This document shows, piece after piece, positions 31,547 to 42,929 of a stretch of 64,000 nucleotides of DNA (position 1 is its first letter; each line of letters starts with the position of its first letter). The notes beneath the pieces were generated by a model. It was not told the DNA's origin, did no database searches, and was given only the letters and a program-made list of their open reading frames with translations. The position numbers and the translations under genes are program-made. The DNA comes from Neonectria sp. B-13 (lineage: Eukaryota; Ascomycota; Sordariomycetes; Hypocreales; Nectriaceae): contig NOKP01000012.1 of the NCBI GenBank assembly GCA_002682825.1, positions 868,001 through 932,000 on the forward strand, given 5' to 3'.

Positions 31547-32359
31547 GGCAATTCACGGGAAGATACAGGGATGGCTTGCCTAGACGCAGATGGACAGCGA
31601 GCTTCCCGCGGATATCACGAAACTTCATTTTGTATGCTTTTGGTCAAATCATGGGTGGACTGTTGGTTCTGGATCAAGCGGGGTGACGGTCGGAAGGTTA
31701 TATACTTATTTAAGCACACGGATAACCCAAAACGGAACAGCGCAGGGGAGAAGGAGCCAACAATACATTGGGGGCTGTGAAACAGCGTTGGAGGAACCAG
31801 GGCTGTGCATGCCACCACCGAGCCGAGGTGGAGACGGACAAACAACCAACAACCAACACGACTCGAGGATGGTACAGTATTAATATCACCGATTAAGCAC
31901 AGTAAGGACTCGTTCTCATGTGATTTCAAGACATGGGTCGCGCGATTGGCCGGAGCGCTGGTGCAAATGCACATCTTTATGAATCCTGTCACAGGCACGA
32001 CTTGATGGTTTTTTTCCCTTTAAAGTCAACAATGGTTCTTTTACTTTGTCTTTCTTAAGCCTAGAACAAGGATTAAATTAACATTTCTATGACGGAAGTC
32101 TGCTACTACTAGGATGAGCCCCTCCCTCCCTCTCTCCTCCCCAAAGCGCACAGTGGGTCCGGCGGGGAAGAGATCATCAAGTTGTTCCTGATACTGCGAT
32201 GCTTAACAGTCTGAAAGCACATCGCTAGCATCCCCTTTGAAGGCGAAACGCTTGAACCGGAAGGAAGGGTGCGTCTCGGCGACGATCGATACGTCGTCAG
32301 CAGTGGCAAGTATCCATGCCTTATATAGATAAGCTAAAAGCTTTACCAATAAAGTCTAG
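31547..32359. other. Intergenic region
   Basis: No gene, RNA or repeat was recognised. A few open frames exist but have no domain. Confidence 0.5.
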
Positions 32360-33719
32360 CTAAACAACTTGAAGGATAACCTTGCCAAAATGCTGCTGGT
32401 TCCATAGATACTCAAAAGCTTCTCGAGCTTCCGCCAAACTAAAAAACCGTCTATCTAGCACAGGATGAATGTCATTAGCTTTAATAGCACGATTCATATC
32501 TTCAAATTGGAGTCTTGAGCCGACTGCTATTCCTCGCACGGTGCAGGAACCCATGACTGTCTCGAGGAATGTTGGCTCCTTTGTGTCACCAGGCGAGGTG
32601 AACCCGCTGATCGAACCAACCATCGAGATCAAGCCATCAAGCTTCAGAGCAGTGAGAGCCTTCCAATGGGGTAAGTTAATTAGTTAATTGAGTCTTGAAG
32701 AGGGGTCTGTTGAGTCGTGCACAAGAACCTTACCTGTCTCAGAGTCTTTGGACCCCCAACCTCGACAACAAGAGAGACCCCCTCGCCGTTGGGTGTCATA
32801 CCCCTTGCGAGCTGGCCCCATTCGGGGTTTTCCTTGTAGTTAATCACGAAGTCGGCGCCAAGGTCTCTGAGCCGTTTAGCCTTCTCGTCAGATGATGTAG
32901 TTGCTATGACCTTTGCACCAGCGGACTTGGCAAACTTAGATGACATTAGTCTCAACACGTGAAGCCTTGTTTGCTTGGGTCGACAACTGCGTACCTGAAT
33001 AGCAAAACTGCTAACACCGCCTGTGCCCTCGGTAAGAACCGTGTCGCCTGGCTTCAGTGCCCTTCCTTCGAGACCATAGAGGGCGCTCCAAGCGGTCAAT
33101 GCAGCGCACGGCAGAGATGCAGCTTCCAAGAGGTTGAGATTTCCCGGGACATTGACGAGGCCTTGTTCCGAAAATGCGCCATACTCTCTCAAGACACCAT
33201 GAAGGGAGCTCCCGAGAGCGCTGTCGCGACCCTTTGCGTCAAGGGGTCCTGCGAGGTGATCCTGGTGGAATATGGTCGCCACCCGATCGCCGATTTGAAA
33301 TCGGCTCACGCCAGAGCCGACGGCTACAACGACACCAGCTCCATCAGACAATGGCACAATATTGTCTTGGTGCGGGAATGGGTATAGCCCCTAATGTCAT
33401 AGTCAGGAGTCTGGTGAGAAAGAGAACTTGTGTTTGCAAGGAGGATCAGGTGATGGAGGTAGGAGGAATTGGGGCTAGCTTATTACCTTTGCTATGAGCA
33501 GGTCACGGAAGTTCAACGAGACAGCATGAACTAACGCATATTTGTCAGTCTCTGCAAAGTGTGCTGAAAGGCTAGGTGGATGTTAATGCCCGTACTTTGA
33601 ACCAGGACATCGCGATCGCCAACATGCGGGATTGGAGCTTCCGTCTCAAATTCGAGGGAGTCGAAGCCGCCGCTGCCGCTGGCGCGCACTACCCACTGCT
33701 TCTGAGTCTGGGGAATCAT
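32360..33719 (-). CDS. Medium-chain (zinc-type family) NAD(P)-dependent alcohol dehydrogenase
   Basis: Five exons: 33596-33719, 33487-33530, 32995-33390, 32734-32934 and 32360-32659, giving 354 aa. The second exon is only 44 bases and supplies AVSLNFRDLLIAK, the conserved substrate-domain block. The third exon has VPLSDGAGVVVAVGSGV and VATIFHQ. The cofactor site follows: VLTEGTGGVSSFAIQ joined across an intron to FAKSAGAKVIAT. The C-terminal exon ends HFGKVILQVV, typical of the AdhP-like group. The cluster of cysteines for a structural zinc is not evident, so this may be a zinc-independent member. It would reduce or oxidise an alcohol or enone with NAD(P)H. It lies on the same strand as the FAD monooxygenase, separated by about 1.1 kb. 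Confidence 0.9.
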
Positions 33720-34871
33720 TGCGTTTCGAGGTTGTAGATATCAGGAGTTCAGATGAGATATAAGCTCTGTTTGATGAAGATGTCCAGGAAGAGAGATGTG
33801 AGACCGTTCACCGGGTCGTGTACGCTTCTTATACCGATGGCGACTGGCGAGTAAAAGGTATCATAACACTTTCAAGCTCATCCGAGGCGGTCTTCTCACA
33901 CATGGGAGACCAATATGTGCCCTGCGACTGGTTGATAATCTAGCCCAGACCCGCAATTTGTCTTTACAATCCACGCGTCACGTAATCAATTGGCGGCCTA
34001 CAATTTGTGTACAGACGCCACATTTCAACTGGCCTGAGTTGGCTTCATCTGATTACCTAGACTAGGGTCTCCGCAATTTGTCTCGCACTGTTGGTGGACT
34101 GGGGTGTTATAAGCCTGTTCAAGCAGCGTCCCAATCCACGCCTAAAATGTAAGGCAACTAGTGATACAGCCGATCTCTCCTGAGACAGCCCGTCCGCCGC
34201 TTTGGCTAGCTTTAAACACACACTGATTTATCAGCGATTGGGACAGCCCTTTGCCCCTCGGTTAGAGTATCTATATTATAGCCCAGGTTGAAACTAAATG
34301 GTTACAACTGGTAGAACTATAATAGACTTACTTTTTTCCTTTTATTACAAGTAGAGTGTGCTATTATAGTAGGGGCTATGGGCTAAGTGGGCTAGCAGGT
34401 TGCTAGCAGGGTCTAATTGGGCAAGGAGGAATGTATCCTTAAGGGAGGAATAAGGGCAGAAGGGGGTTTTCTTTTTATTATCTTTTAGAGAGAAATTTTA
34501 GAGATAATAGTTAAGAGACTAGAGAGAAGAAAGCTTATTGAGCTTAAAGCTTAAGTCCAGGCTTCTATCTTTAAAGAAGTTATTTTATAATTATATTTAA
34601 AATCTTTATTTAATTCTAGGTTAAATCTCTATTTTTTTTAGAAAAAGTACAGTGAAAGGATAAGTCATCTTCTTTAACTGTCTATCTTGCTTGCACCCCG
34701 AATGCACAGATTTAATAAGTCGGCAGGATTCTGTACTCTTAACTATAGACTTGAGCAAGGATAGCTACTGACTCCAGGGGTGTTACGCCCTTGTATTTGA
34801 ACTCCCGCTGCTTCTTTTTACGATTCAAGTCTTCATCTTCCACGTACTGCCGGATCTTCTCCTTCGCAAGC
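33720..34871. other. Intergenic region with AT-rich repeat-like stretch
   Basis: The stretch 34260-34680 is AT- and AG-rich and looks like a decayed repeat. A short minus-strand open piece (about 34740-34870) just downstream of the monooxygenase stop has no recognised domain. Nothing else was seen. Confidence 0.45.
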
Positions 34872-37556
34872 TCAGTTACGAATCTGTCGGTTCACCCGTG
34901 AAAAGACTTCTTCCCTCCATCCGTAAAGGCCAATGTGAGCTGCAGCTGGCCCGATAATTCCTTGAGCCACAATCGTAGTTACAGAAGCAATCCCTGCCTC
35001 TGTGGTGGTAATGTATCCTAAAGTCCGCAGATGGAAAATGCGATAAACGCTGTGAACAAGAACGGACGTGACATTCAAGAACATGTCTCTCTGAAAAAAC
35101 AGAAGAACGTCGTTTTGAGAGTCAGAAGAGTGACTCGCATAGCGTAGCCCGCTAAATTCCCCGAATACCTGAGAAAACGACAGCTCAGGGCTTTTCCAAA
35201 TGCGGTACATGGACCAAAGGTGAACTAGAGTTGTTGCGGTTGTACCAACCGCGTAGATTAGTCTCAAACTTGTTGGAGTGACGTTCTTTCGCGGTTGCTC
35301 CCTTTTCTTTGTTTGCCTTGTAGACACAACGTCCCCTCTTGCCATTTTGCGCTGATGGGAGAGCCTTGACAATCCGCTAGTGAGGAGACCGACAATGATG
35401 GGAAAAGGTTGCCATAAAGCGACAAATCCCTGCCAAATATCTTTGTTCTGAAGTGACCCAAACCCAAACATGCATATGGTTGGGAGTATGTACCCGAGAG
35501 TCAAGCTTGGAATCATGGCATCGGCACATTCTTCAGGCACAGAGTGGCCGGCAACAGTACCGAAGGAGTGATGTGTGACATGTGCAAATATGGTTGCCAG
35601 GTTGTAGAGTGGTGCGATTCGGCCAATCCCTAGGACTTGGTATACGACCCCAAATAGGGACGGGCTAGTAATAGTCCAGTTAGTTTTCGAGTTGTGCTGG
35701 AGTGGGATGAAGTAAAATAAACGGTTAGTTGAGACTTACTAGGATATGAGCAGACCATCACTTCCTACTCGATAGCTCTCAACCGTCCAGTCGACAACAG
35801 AAGAGAAGATAACCGGTATAAAGTAAATCAGTTGCATTTTCTGCGCCTGATTTTGTCCTGCAAGAGGGACTCCAAAGATGGATACCAGTGTCGACAATAG
35901 TTTATCTAGGAACCCAATTCCTAGATACTTTTGCCTCAGCGGAGCACCGGCGAATGATGAAGGTGCCTCCAACGGCATCAAAATCTTGTTGGAAAGCAGG
36001 TACAAGGCGCACTGACATATCGCGGCCAGGCTAGTAGGAACCCAAGTCAAGCCCAGTGGCTTGGCTAGGAGCTCGTCGTCGAACGGAATTGAATGTCCAC
36101 GTTTGGGGACGGGAAACATTTCAAGGCGGGCAGCACCGGCAAGTTTGTTGGACCAAAGCTGAAGAGTAGCTTCCTGGCTCATTACACGTGAGAGAACTCG
36201 CGTCATCATAGCCAAGAGTGGTGTTTCGAGAGCATCGCTCTGCTGCCGGCTATGGGCATCCGCCACAAGAAATGACACACGTTTGAATCGATCGTTTTGC
36301 GTATTACTGAAGATCTCACGAATATCCGAACGACTCAAGTCTGAATCCTTCTTTGGAAATAAGTGGTTTGTCAATGTTGCGGCTGTCTCGATGGCGCTAT
36401 TTCCCCCGTATCCAGTCAATGGTTCAAACTAAATGCAGTCAGTGCTAAATAACTACGCAGATTGAATCATGAAGTCGCGTCTCGTACCTTGTGCGCCGCG
36501 TCGCCGATCGTGATCACGCGCTCGTAGTGCCATTTTTGGAAAACATGCTCGTGTAGCGGAGTCAGAACGGAGCTTGTTCTAGCCTCGTAAAGCTGACCGA
36601 ATGTTACAGACGGCGTGATTGGGTCTGACGCGTGCTGCCGGGCGAGTGCTTCTTCATCGCCCTTGCTGTATCTTGGAATGTCATTTCCAAACAGCGTGAC
36701 AGCCAACTTGGCAAAAAGAAACCAGTACACCCTCCCACCAGGGCCAGTGATGATCAAGTAAGAGTAGTTATGATTGAGCACATAATGCACTCCTTTTGTA
36801 AGTGCTGCTATGGGACGGGATATCCCAAAGATGCATTTGTAGTAGCACGGAACCTCTGGATGGATTGTGAATTAGCGGACGGGTCTCATCATTGAGTCGG
36901 TAGGTCCCAAAGATAGGAAAGACTTTACTTGACCACTCATCCAAAGGGAAATAACCAGGCGACATCTCATTGCCGTTGCGCCACATCTCCCTCCGTACGG
37001 TGCTGTAGATTCCATCCGCACCCACCAGTATATTGCCTCGGAAGGTTTCGCCCTTCTTGGTTACTACTTCAACGAAATCGTCAAGTTTGTTGATTGATTC
37101 AACTCGCTGACCGACCAACACTGGGGCTTTCGATCCCAAATTGTTGTAAAGTGCCTGCAGTAGCATCTGTCTATCGATAAAAATAGTGGGATACCCATGC
37201 CTAGTAAATGATGCTGTCAGCTTAGCGCAGTCGGTTTAGTTGACGCAGTCTTACCTATCCACCATTGCATCATGAACGTTCTCGTAGTGGGCGATTGTAG
37301 ATCCGTCCGAGTCTCGGACATATGAATCTTGCAACGGCATGTCGACTAATGACAAAACCTCATCGGCACACCCTAGCTGGTCAAGAATCCTGAGCCCATT
37401 TGGCTGAAGGCCAATACTTGCGCCGACTTGGGGTGCAATGTCATCATTCGCTTCCAATAGGACGAAGCGTATTCCAGCCTTCTCCAGCATGTTGGCTAGA
37501 GAAAGACCGGATACACTACCACCCACAATGATGACTGTCAACTCGGGTTTGTCCAT
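34872..37556 (-). CDS. FAD-dependent monooxygenase fused to a multi-pass membrane domain
   Basis: Five exons: 37255-37556, 36929-37200, 36488-36855, 35740-36428 and 34872-35664, giving 807 aa. The N-terminal part (about 1-450) is a PaxM-like FAD monooxygenase: VIIVGGSVSGLSLANML, then ILVGADGIYSTVRREM, SKEVPCYYKCIFGISRP, and GDAAHKFEPLTGYGGN. The remaining 350 residues hold about eight hydrophobic segments, for example LIYFIPVIFSSVV, GYILPTICMFGFG, PIIVGLLTSGL and TTIVAQGIIGPAAAHI. Ordinary PaxM-type epoxidases are about 480 aa, so the membrane part is a true extension, read through two in-frame splices. PaxM-type enzymes epoxidise a prenyl chain before a membrane terpene cyclase acts. A fused cyclase-like domain is an attractive explanation but is inference; a simple membrane anchor is the alternative. 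Confidence 0.85.
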
Positions 37557-39268
37557 CGTGCTCACTGAATGGTTGAGAAGTAAAGAGAGATAAAGTGCAG
37601 TAAAGTTAAAATCAGTGTCCTAATTCATATAGACAACAGCTATCGTAGAAACTGAGCTACCTTCCTCCTTATACTTACCCTTTTCAAGCGAAGTTTCGAT
37701 CAACGGCGCGCTTCTCGGATACCCGGGCTACCTCGGTGTCCTACAACATACCGAGCAAGAGTTTAAGTCATCTGTTCTTCATAAAATGTCGCATTAGTGG
37801 ATCGAATCCTATAGCTTTCCAAGGGATAACCCTCGACTTACATGCAGGCCCCACTAATAAGAGAACAGAAGTGACATGAGTTGGCGAAGATGCCTCGCCT
37901 CCAACGTGCTAAATTTCTCAATCCGAATGTGCGATGTAATTGTGATGTGGTAAGGTATGGAAATGACGAATGCCGATCCGGCATTGATCCATGATATTGT
38001 TTCATGGACGTGCGGGACGTCAGGGTCTTTTCTGATAGGGAAATTCAGGTGTAACCTGGTTGATTATGGGGTCTTTAAGCAAAACATACGCAACGTGGCC
38101 GCTTGGGCTGGATCGGCAACTACTCCACTACGTTTCACAGCATGCCATTCAACTTTATTCGCTCTATCACTGTTTCTAAAGGGGCAAATGACACCAAAGC
38201 AGCCCCTACTCCAGCCCCTATTTACATGGCTCATTTACCTGCGTAATAACGTCGTTGCATTCATACGACGCAGTATGTACTCTGTACGATGCTCGTAAGT
38301 GTGCAGTGTAGGTCGGCTTGGATCTGGGGCTACGTAAGCACCCTGTAGCCCGCAACCTGTACGCCGCATGCAGTGGACATCTAGTGAATGGGTCTGTTGA
38401 CAGGATCTCCATGTCGGCAGATTATATCAAGCCGTGACTTTCCGTTATGGGCCCACTTTGTTTGACAAAATCCTGAATCACGTCTAATGTATTCGTCTTT
38501 CTACCTTACCCCGGGATTAATTATTACAGACCCTAAGCTAGATTACCGCTGATCGGCGGGAAGAAATGGGGCGTTTTTTGTCCCTATAATAGGGTTGAGC
38601 CTTCGGGCCCTGAGCCTTCGGACTCAGGAAGAAATATGTACTACTTGAGCTGATCAAATTGGCCCTTTGCCTCATTCCTAAACTTGATGCTTGATATCTC
38701 GACCTTATAGGCTGCTACCATATCCTCTAGGTCAAGAACAGATTCCCAATTGCCCGGGGCAATAAGTGGATGTTCTCTCCTCGACACTAGATTGCTGCTA
38801 GGTCCTGTGATACCGCATGCACGCCGTAGCCATATTCTTCCTCATCAATATCCGCTGGCGAGTGGAATGTAAACACTGGAGAACAGCTGTGGAACCTGCA
38901 ACGGAGGACGCGCCGGAACATACTTGACCGTCGCCATCCGTTTCAGATATTCCTACACGTACGGGTCGCGGATGGCCACGGACCTAGGGTAGAGGCTCTT
39001 CTAGTCGCCCTGGCTGGTTCTCACGAAGGTTCATCGCAGCTCTGCCTTTTCCTCGACATGACGGAGTGTAGCATACTGTCTGCCGTTAAGGGTCTTGGCG
39101 TTCTCAAAGCACACAGGCGCTAGGATTCGTGCAAGCCTCCACAATTCACAAGCATAATAGTTGGGTGCTAACATGTAGAACTTCACGTGAGCAGAAATTT
39201 ACCTGATGTTCCTGATATTCCTGATATATGAATCTAAAGTTCATAAATGCTACGATACCCAAGCTCCT
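37557..39268. other. Intergenic region with unassigned decayed coding-like stretch
   Basis: On the minus strand around 38780-39110 a broken frame reads DPYVxEYLKRMATVKYVPARP with several stops. It looks like a relic, but I cannot assign it to a family. The rest holds the promoter of the monooxygenase and nothing else recognisable. Confidence 0.35.
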
Positions 39269-40009
39269 CTAGCTCTTGTCAGAATCGAGAGGCTCTACTG
39301 TCCTCACAACCCTGGCCGGAACGCCCATCGCGACAGAGTAGTCAGGGATACTCTTGGATACCACGGCCCCAGCTCCGATGGTGCAACCTTTCCCAATAGT
39401 GACACCGGGTAGCACCGTAACATTGGCTGCGAGCCAGCAGTCGTCTCCGATAGTAATCGGCTCGGCGTACTCGATATTGTCTCTTCTCGACTGAAGGCTG
39501 GTTTCGTGCGTAGCCGTAATCAGACTGACCCCGGTAGCGAACAAAACTCGGTCGCCAATGGTCACATGGGCGCAATCAAGGATGACAGTGCTAGGCGTGA
39601 GGCTGTTAGATGGTCCATTCCCAATATGTGAGAAGTACGACGGTGGGAGGCCCACTTACTTGAAGTTGGCATAGAACCGGTCCCCTATGGTGATGTTGCA
39701 TCCGTAGTCCACTTGTAGGCCTGGCTCGACGTAAAAGTCTGCGCCAACCTTGCCGAACAACTCCCTGATCATACCGACCCTCGTCTCGGCAACTTGGGCA
39801 GCCGTCATGGTTTCCTCTGGGACATAGGTGTTGAATTTCTGAGCGAGACGGCGCGCACGATTCCTCGACTCTGATAGCTCGGACGCCATGCAGCTGTAGA
39901 GCATACCGGATACCATTTTCTCGTAGTCATCACACCACGGGATATGTGAGAGTGTCTTGGAATAGGCAATGGCGGCAGTGTCCTTCTCCGTACGAACCGG
40001 AGCGACCAT
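39269..40009 (-). CDS. Maltose/galactoside O-acetyltransferase family (left-handed beta-helix, NodL/LacA type)
   Basis: Exons 39660-40009 and 39269-39590, with a 69-base intron, give 223 aa. The N-terminal Mac domain is visible (PWCDDYEKMVSGMLYSC, then ELSESRNRARRLAQKFN). Hexapeptide repeats follow: VDYGCNITIGDRFYANF, TVILDCAHVTIGDRVLFATG, ITIGDDCWLAANVTVLPGV and GAGAVVSKSIPDYSVAMGVPARVV. The catalytic histidine is in TATHETS, and the family has the conserved GDDCW. These enzymes acetylate sugars or other alcohols with acetyl-CoA. It is divergent from the alpha/beta hydrolase gene. The upstream in-frame residues before MVAPVRTEKD are probably untranslated. Confidence 0.92.
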
Positions 40010-40401
40010 GGTTGCGTCTGAACAGCTGAATAAAAGCACGAATCAAAGACAGACAAGATTGCTTGTGCTGCGTCTGGATATGGGTTCAATTACGTTTTAT
40101 AGGAATATGAATGATTGAGGATGATGCACGCATGGTGAGAAGAAATCCAAGACTGACAGCCAACCCGCTGCCCCTCCTTTGCGCCGATCTACATGCTTAT
40201 TGGCCAGCCGTAGCCAAGCCGGCCAAACTGCCTTTTACGGTTAGAGAGCTTGCTGAGTGCTTACTAGAGCTGAGAGCGTCATTGGGCCAGTGAATGAGGG
40301 GACGGACACCCAACATCGATCGTGGATAGACAAAGTAAGCACGCTCTTCGTCATTAACATCGTCCGTTACATATCATTTCTTAGTCTTCAACGTTGGCAA
40401 T
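40010..40401. promoter_or_regulatory. Divergent promoter, acetyltransferase and alpha/beta hydrolase
   Basis: A 392-base spacer between two divergent starts. No specific motif was recognised. An open frame inside it is likely accidental. Confidence 0.4.
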
Positions 40402-41466
40402 ATGGATAATGTAAGCCGCTCCGAGAGAAACCGGGACTTACAAGCCGCCATCTCTCAGCGCCCTCTGCCGGGGTTTCCTTTCATCCCAGAAAACCGGGGA
40501 GCCAGGCGGCAGCATTTGGACGGCGTAAGGCATCTGCTTCCAGTACCTGGGCCGATACCAGAGGTCATCGAAGATGTCCGTCTGGTAGAGGCTCGAGATG
40601 GTTACAAAATTGCCACCAAAATTTACCGACCTGCTTCGTCATCTCAATCTGTCGGCACCGATGGCGGAAAGAAGGGCCCGCTGATGATACTGTTTCACGA
40701 AGGCGGATGGATCATGGGCGACGCAACGGATGAAGATTCAAACTCCAGGATGTTCGCCAGGGACCTCGGAGCAGTCTGTGTGAACCCGGAGTACAGGTTG
40801 GCTCCAGAACATCCCTTCCCAATCGGGGTACTGGACTGCTGGGATACGCTGAAATGGGCGGCTGCCAATGCTTCTCATCTGGGTGCAGATCCAACTCAGG
40901 GCTTCATCGTCGGCGGGTCATCCGCAGGGGCCAACATTGCCGCCATACTGGCCCATCTCGCGATAAAAGAGCGCCTTCAGCCCCCCATCACCGGCCAATG
41001 GCTTTGTGTGCCTTATCTTCTACCGCCAGAGCTGGTCCCTGCCAGGTACCGACAGAGCTACTCCAGCATGTGGACCAACCGGTCTGATCCAGTACTAGGG
41101 CCATTACTCAGCGGTCCTGAAGATAAGACGATCGGTAGTTTTATCGATACAATAGTGAGGGTAAATGTACGCTCGCCCCTGTTTTCCCCGTTTGCCGAAG
41201 AATGGTATCCTCCAGGAGAAGCTGGTTCGCAGGGTGCAGAACACAAACCTCCGAAAGCTTTCTTCCAGGTTGCTGGACTGGATCCTCTACGTGACCATTC
41301 TCTGATATACAAGAGAGCCTTGGAAGAACAATGGAAAGTTGCTACACGACTTGAGTTGTACGAGGGATTTGGTCACATGTTTTGGACAAACTGGCCTGAG
41401 TTAGAGAGGAGTCAACATTACTGGCGAGACATGCTTGATGGGATAAAATGGCTGTTGAGTGCATGA
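40402..41466 (+). CDS. Alpha/beta hydrolase, hormone-sensitive-lipase type
   Basis: A single exon of 354 aa. The oxyanion-hole motif is LFHEGGW (H99), a variant of the usual HGGG. NPEYRLAPEHPFP follows at 128-140. The nucleophile motif GGSSAG (171-176) places the catalytic serine at S174. The acid is in AGLDPLRDHS and the histidine in GFGHMFW near the C-terminus. The set is complete, so it should be an active esterase or lactonase acting on small esters. There is no signal peptide, so a cytosolic location is likely. Sharing a promoter with an O-acetyltransferase could allow an acetylation/deacetylation pair (inference). Confidence 0.93.
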   Translation: MDNVSRSERNRDLQAAISQRPLPGFPFIPENRGARRQHLDGVRHLLPVPGPIPEVIEDVRLVEARDGYKIATKIYRPASSSQSVGTDGGKKGPLMILFHEGGWIMGDATDEDSNSRMFARDLGAVCVNPEYRLAPEHPFPIGVLDCWDTLKWAAANASHLGADPTQGFIVGGSSAGANIAAILAHLAIKERLQPPITGQWLCVPYLLPPELVPARYRQSYSSMWTNRSDPVLGPLLSGPEDKTIGSFIDTIVRVNVRSPLFSPFAEEWYPPGEAGSQGAEHKPPKAFFQVAGLDPLRDHSLIYKRALEEQWKVATRLELYEGFGHMFWTNWPELERSQHYWRDMLDGIKWLLSA

Positions 41467-42929
41467 ACACATTGATCCCTTACCTACTGGACAATCTTGT
41501 AACCGCTTTGTGTTTGTTGAGTTGTCCGTATTTGAGTCTAGAAGAACGATTATTGAGAAATGGGAGCAATGGTCGACACGCATTGACGCATCGAGACTTT
41601 CTGGAAGGAAGGAGTAACCCATAAATGCTGTCCAATCTCGACCCTATGTTTGTCTTTTTTATGTATGAGATGCCATCTTCTTGTGATGCCGAAAACGAGC
41701 ACTCATTGTAGTAGCTCCACCATAACTCCATCATCGTTTGCTACAATCGAATATTGAGAAGAAACGCAGTAAACTAACGGACGCCAGCTAGACCGTTTAT
41801 GAAGCCAGCAGCCTTGAGCGCCGCTTCAACGCAATCAAGCAAGCGCCGATTTCATCTCAAACAGACGAAGCGACCATTTGACAAGTTCGAAAACTGAATC
41901 CGGGCTGACCTCCAGTCACAATAAGAGAGTTAGACAACGGGACTTTTGGCGCTGTGTGAAACTTCAAAATGTTGGAAGAGTTCTCCTAACTGCCCGGGGG
42001 TCTGAGAAAAGGTAGTTAATGGCATTGTGACGGGAAGCTTTGTCGAGAGATGTTTCAGACTGAAAGATGCAGGTCGTAAGAGAAAGGCGCGGGGTTAGAG
42101 TGACGTTCGGGTCTAGATTTACAAGTGGCAATTCTTTAGAATATACCGAAGCTTCCATGTAGACAACGTTAGTCATAGAGCGTCTGGATAACTTTCTGAA
42201 TCGAGCGGCCTGGCCATATCGGCTCTCTCAGAATGTGGGGGGGAAATAGACTAGTCTGCCACACCTGGTAGGTCTACAGCTGGTCTGGTCCTCAGTCCCT
42301 GATAGTGACCGACCTGTTTGGGAGAAGCCCGAAAATAGTGTTCCGGTCATCAGATAGGCTGGGCGGCATCAGTTCTAAAACGATAAAGGGAGAACATCAC
42401 CGCCTCTGGGTATAGACTCACAACACCCGTGCCGGTGGAGTCGCCATCAACGGCATTGTATTCCAGGCTGTATCACGACACAGAGGAATAGTCGAAAACA
42501 TGAAGAACTATCCCAAGCATGGAGGTCTGAAGAAGACCGACAGAAACGGTGTCGGACAGTCCATCGTCATCCCCGATCGTCACGGAGATGATCTAGACAA
42601 CGCGATTCTGAGATCCTAAGGACGTAAAGCTGCTCTCCCTTGATCTTTCTCTTGGGGGAGAACCATTGGTCTGGGCTGCAGGCACAGCTGATGGATAGCC
42701 GACCTTGATACCTTGTGGGTAATCGACCGGTCTATGCCACCGTCGCGAATTTGGGCTGTCGTACACTGGTTGCTTTGGTGTCACACTTTTCTCCGGAATT
42801 CGTCTCAGTCCTGAGAAAATTGGCTTGTTGTGAGATTAAGATAAGATTTCGATGTATAATGAGTGAATGCAATTCTAATTCTGCCCAAAGTTGACCAAGT
42901 TGAACAACTGGCACTCTCTCTCTCTATTA
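41467..42929. other. Intergenic region
   Basis: A plus-strand open stretch around 42430-42615 reads GVAINGIVFQAVSRHRG but has no start and no recognised family. No other feature was seen. Confidence 0.4.

Noticed and set aside
38780..39110. Decayed coding sequence on the minus strand
   Set aside because: It has several stops and I could not match it to a family, so no gene is claimed.
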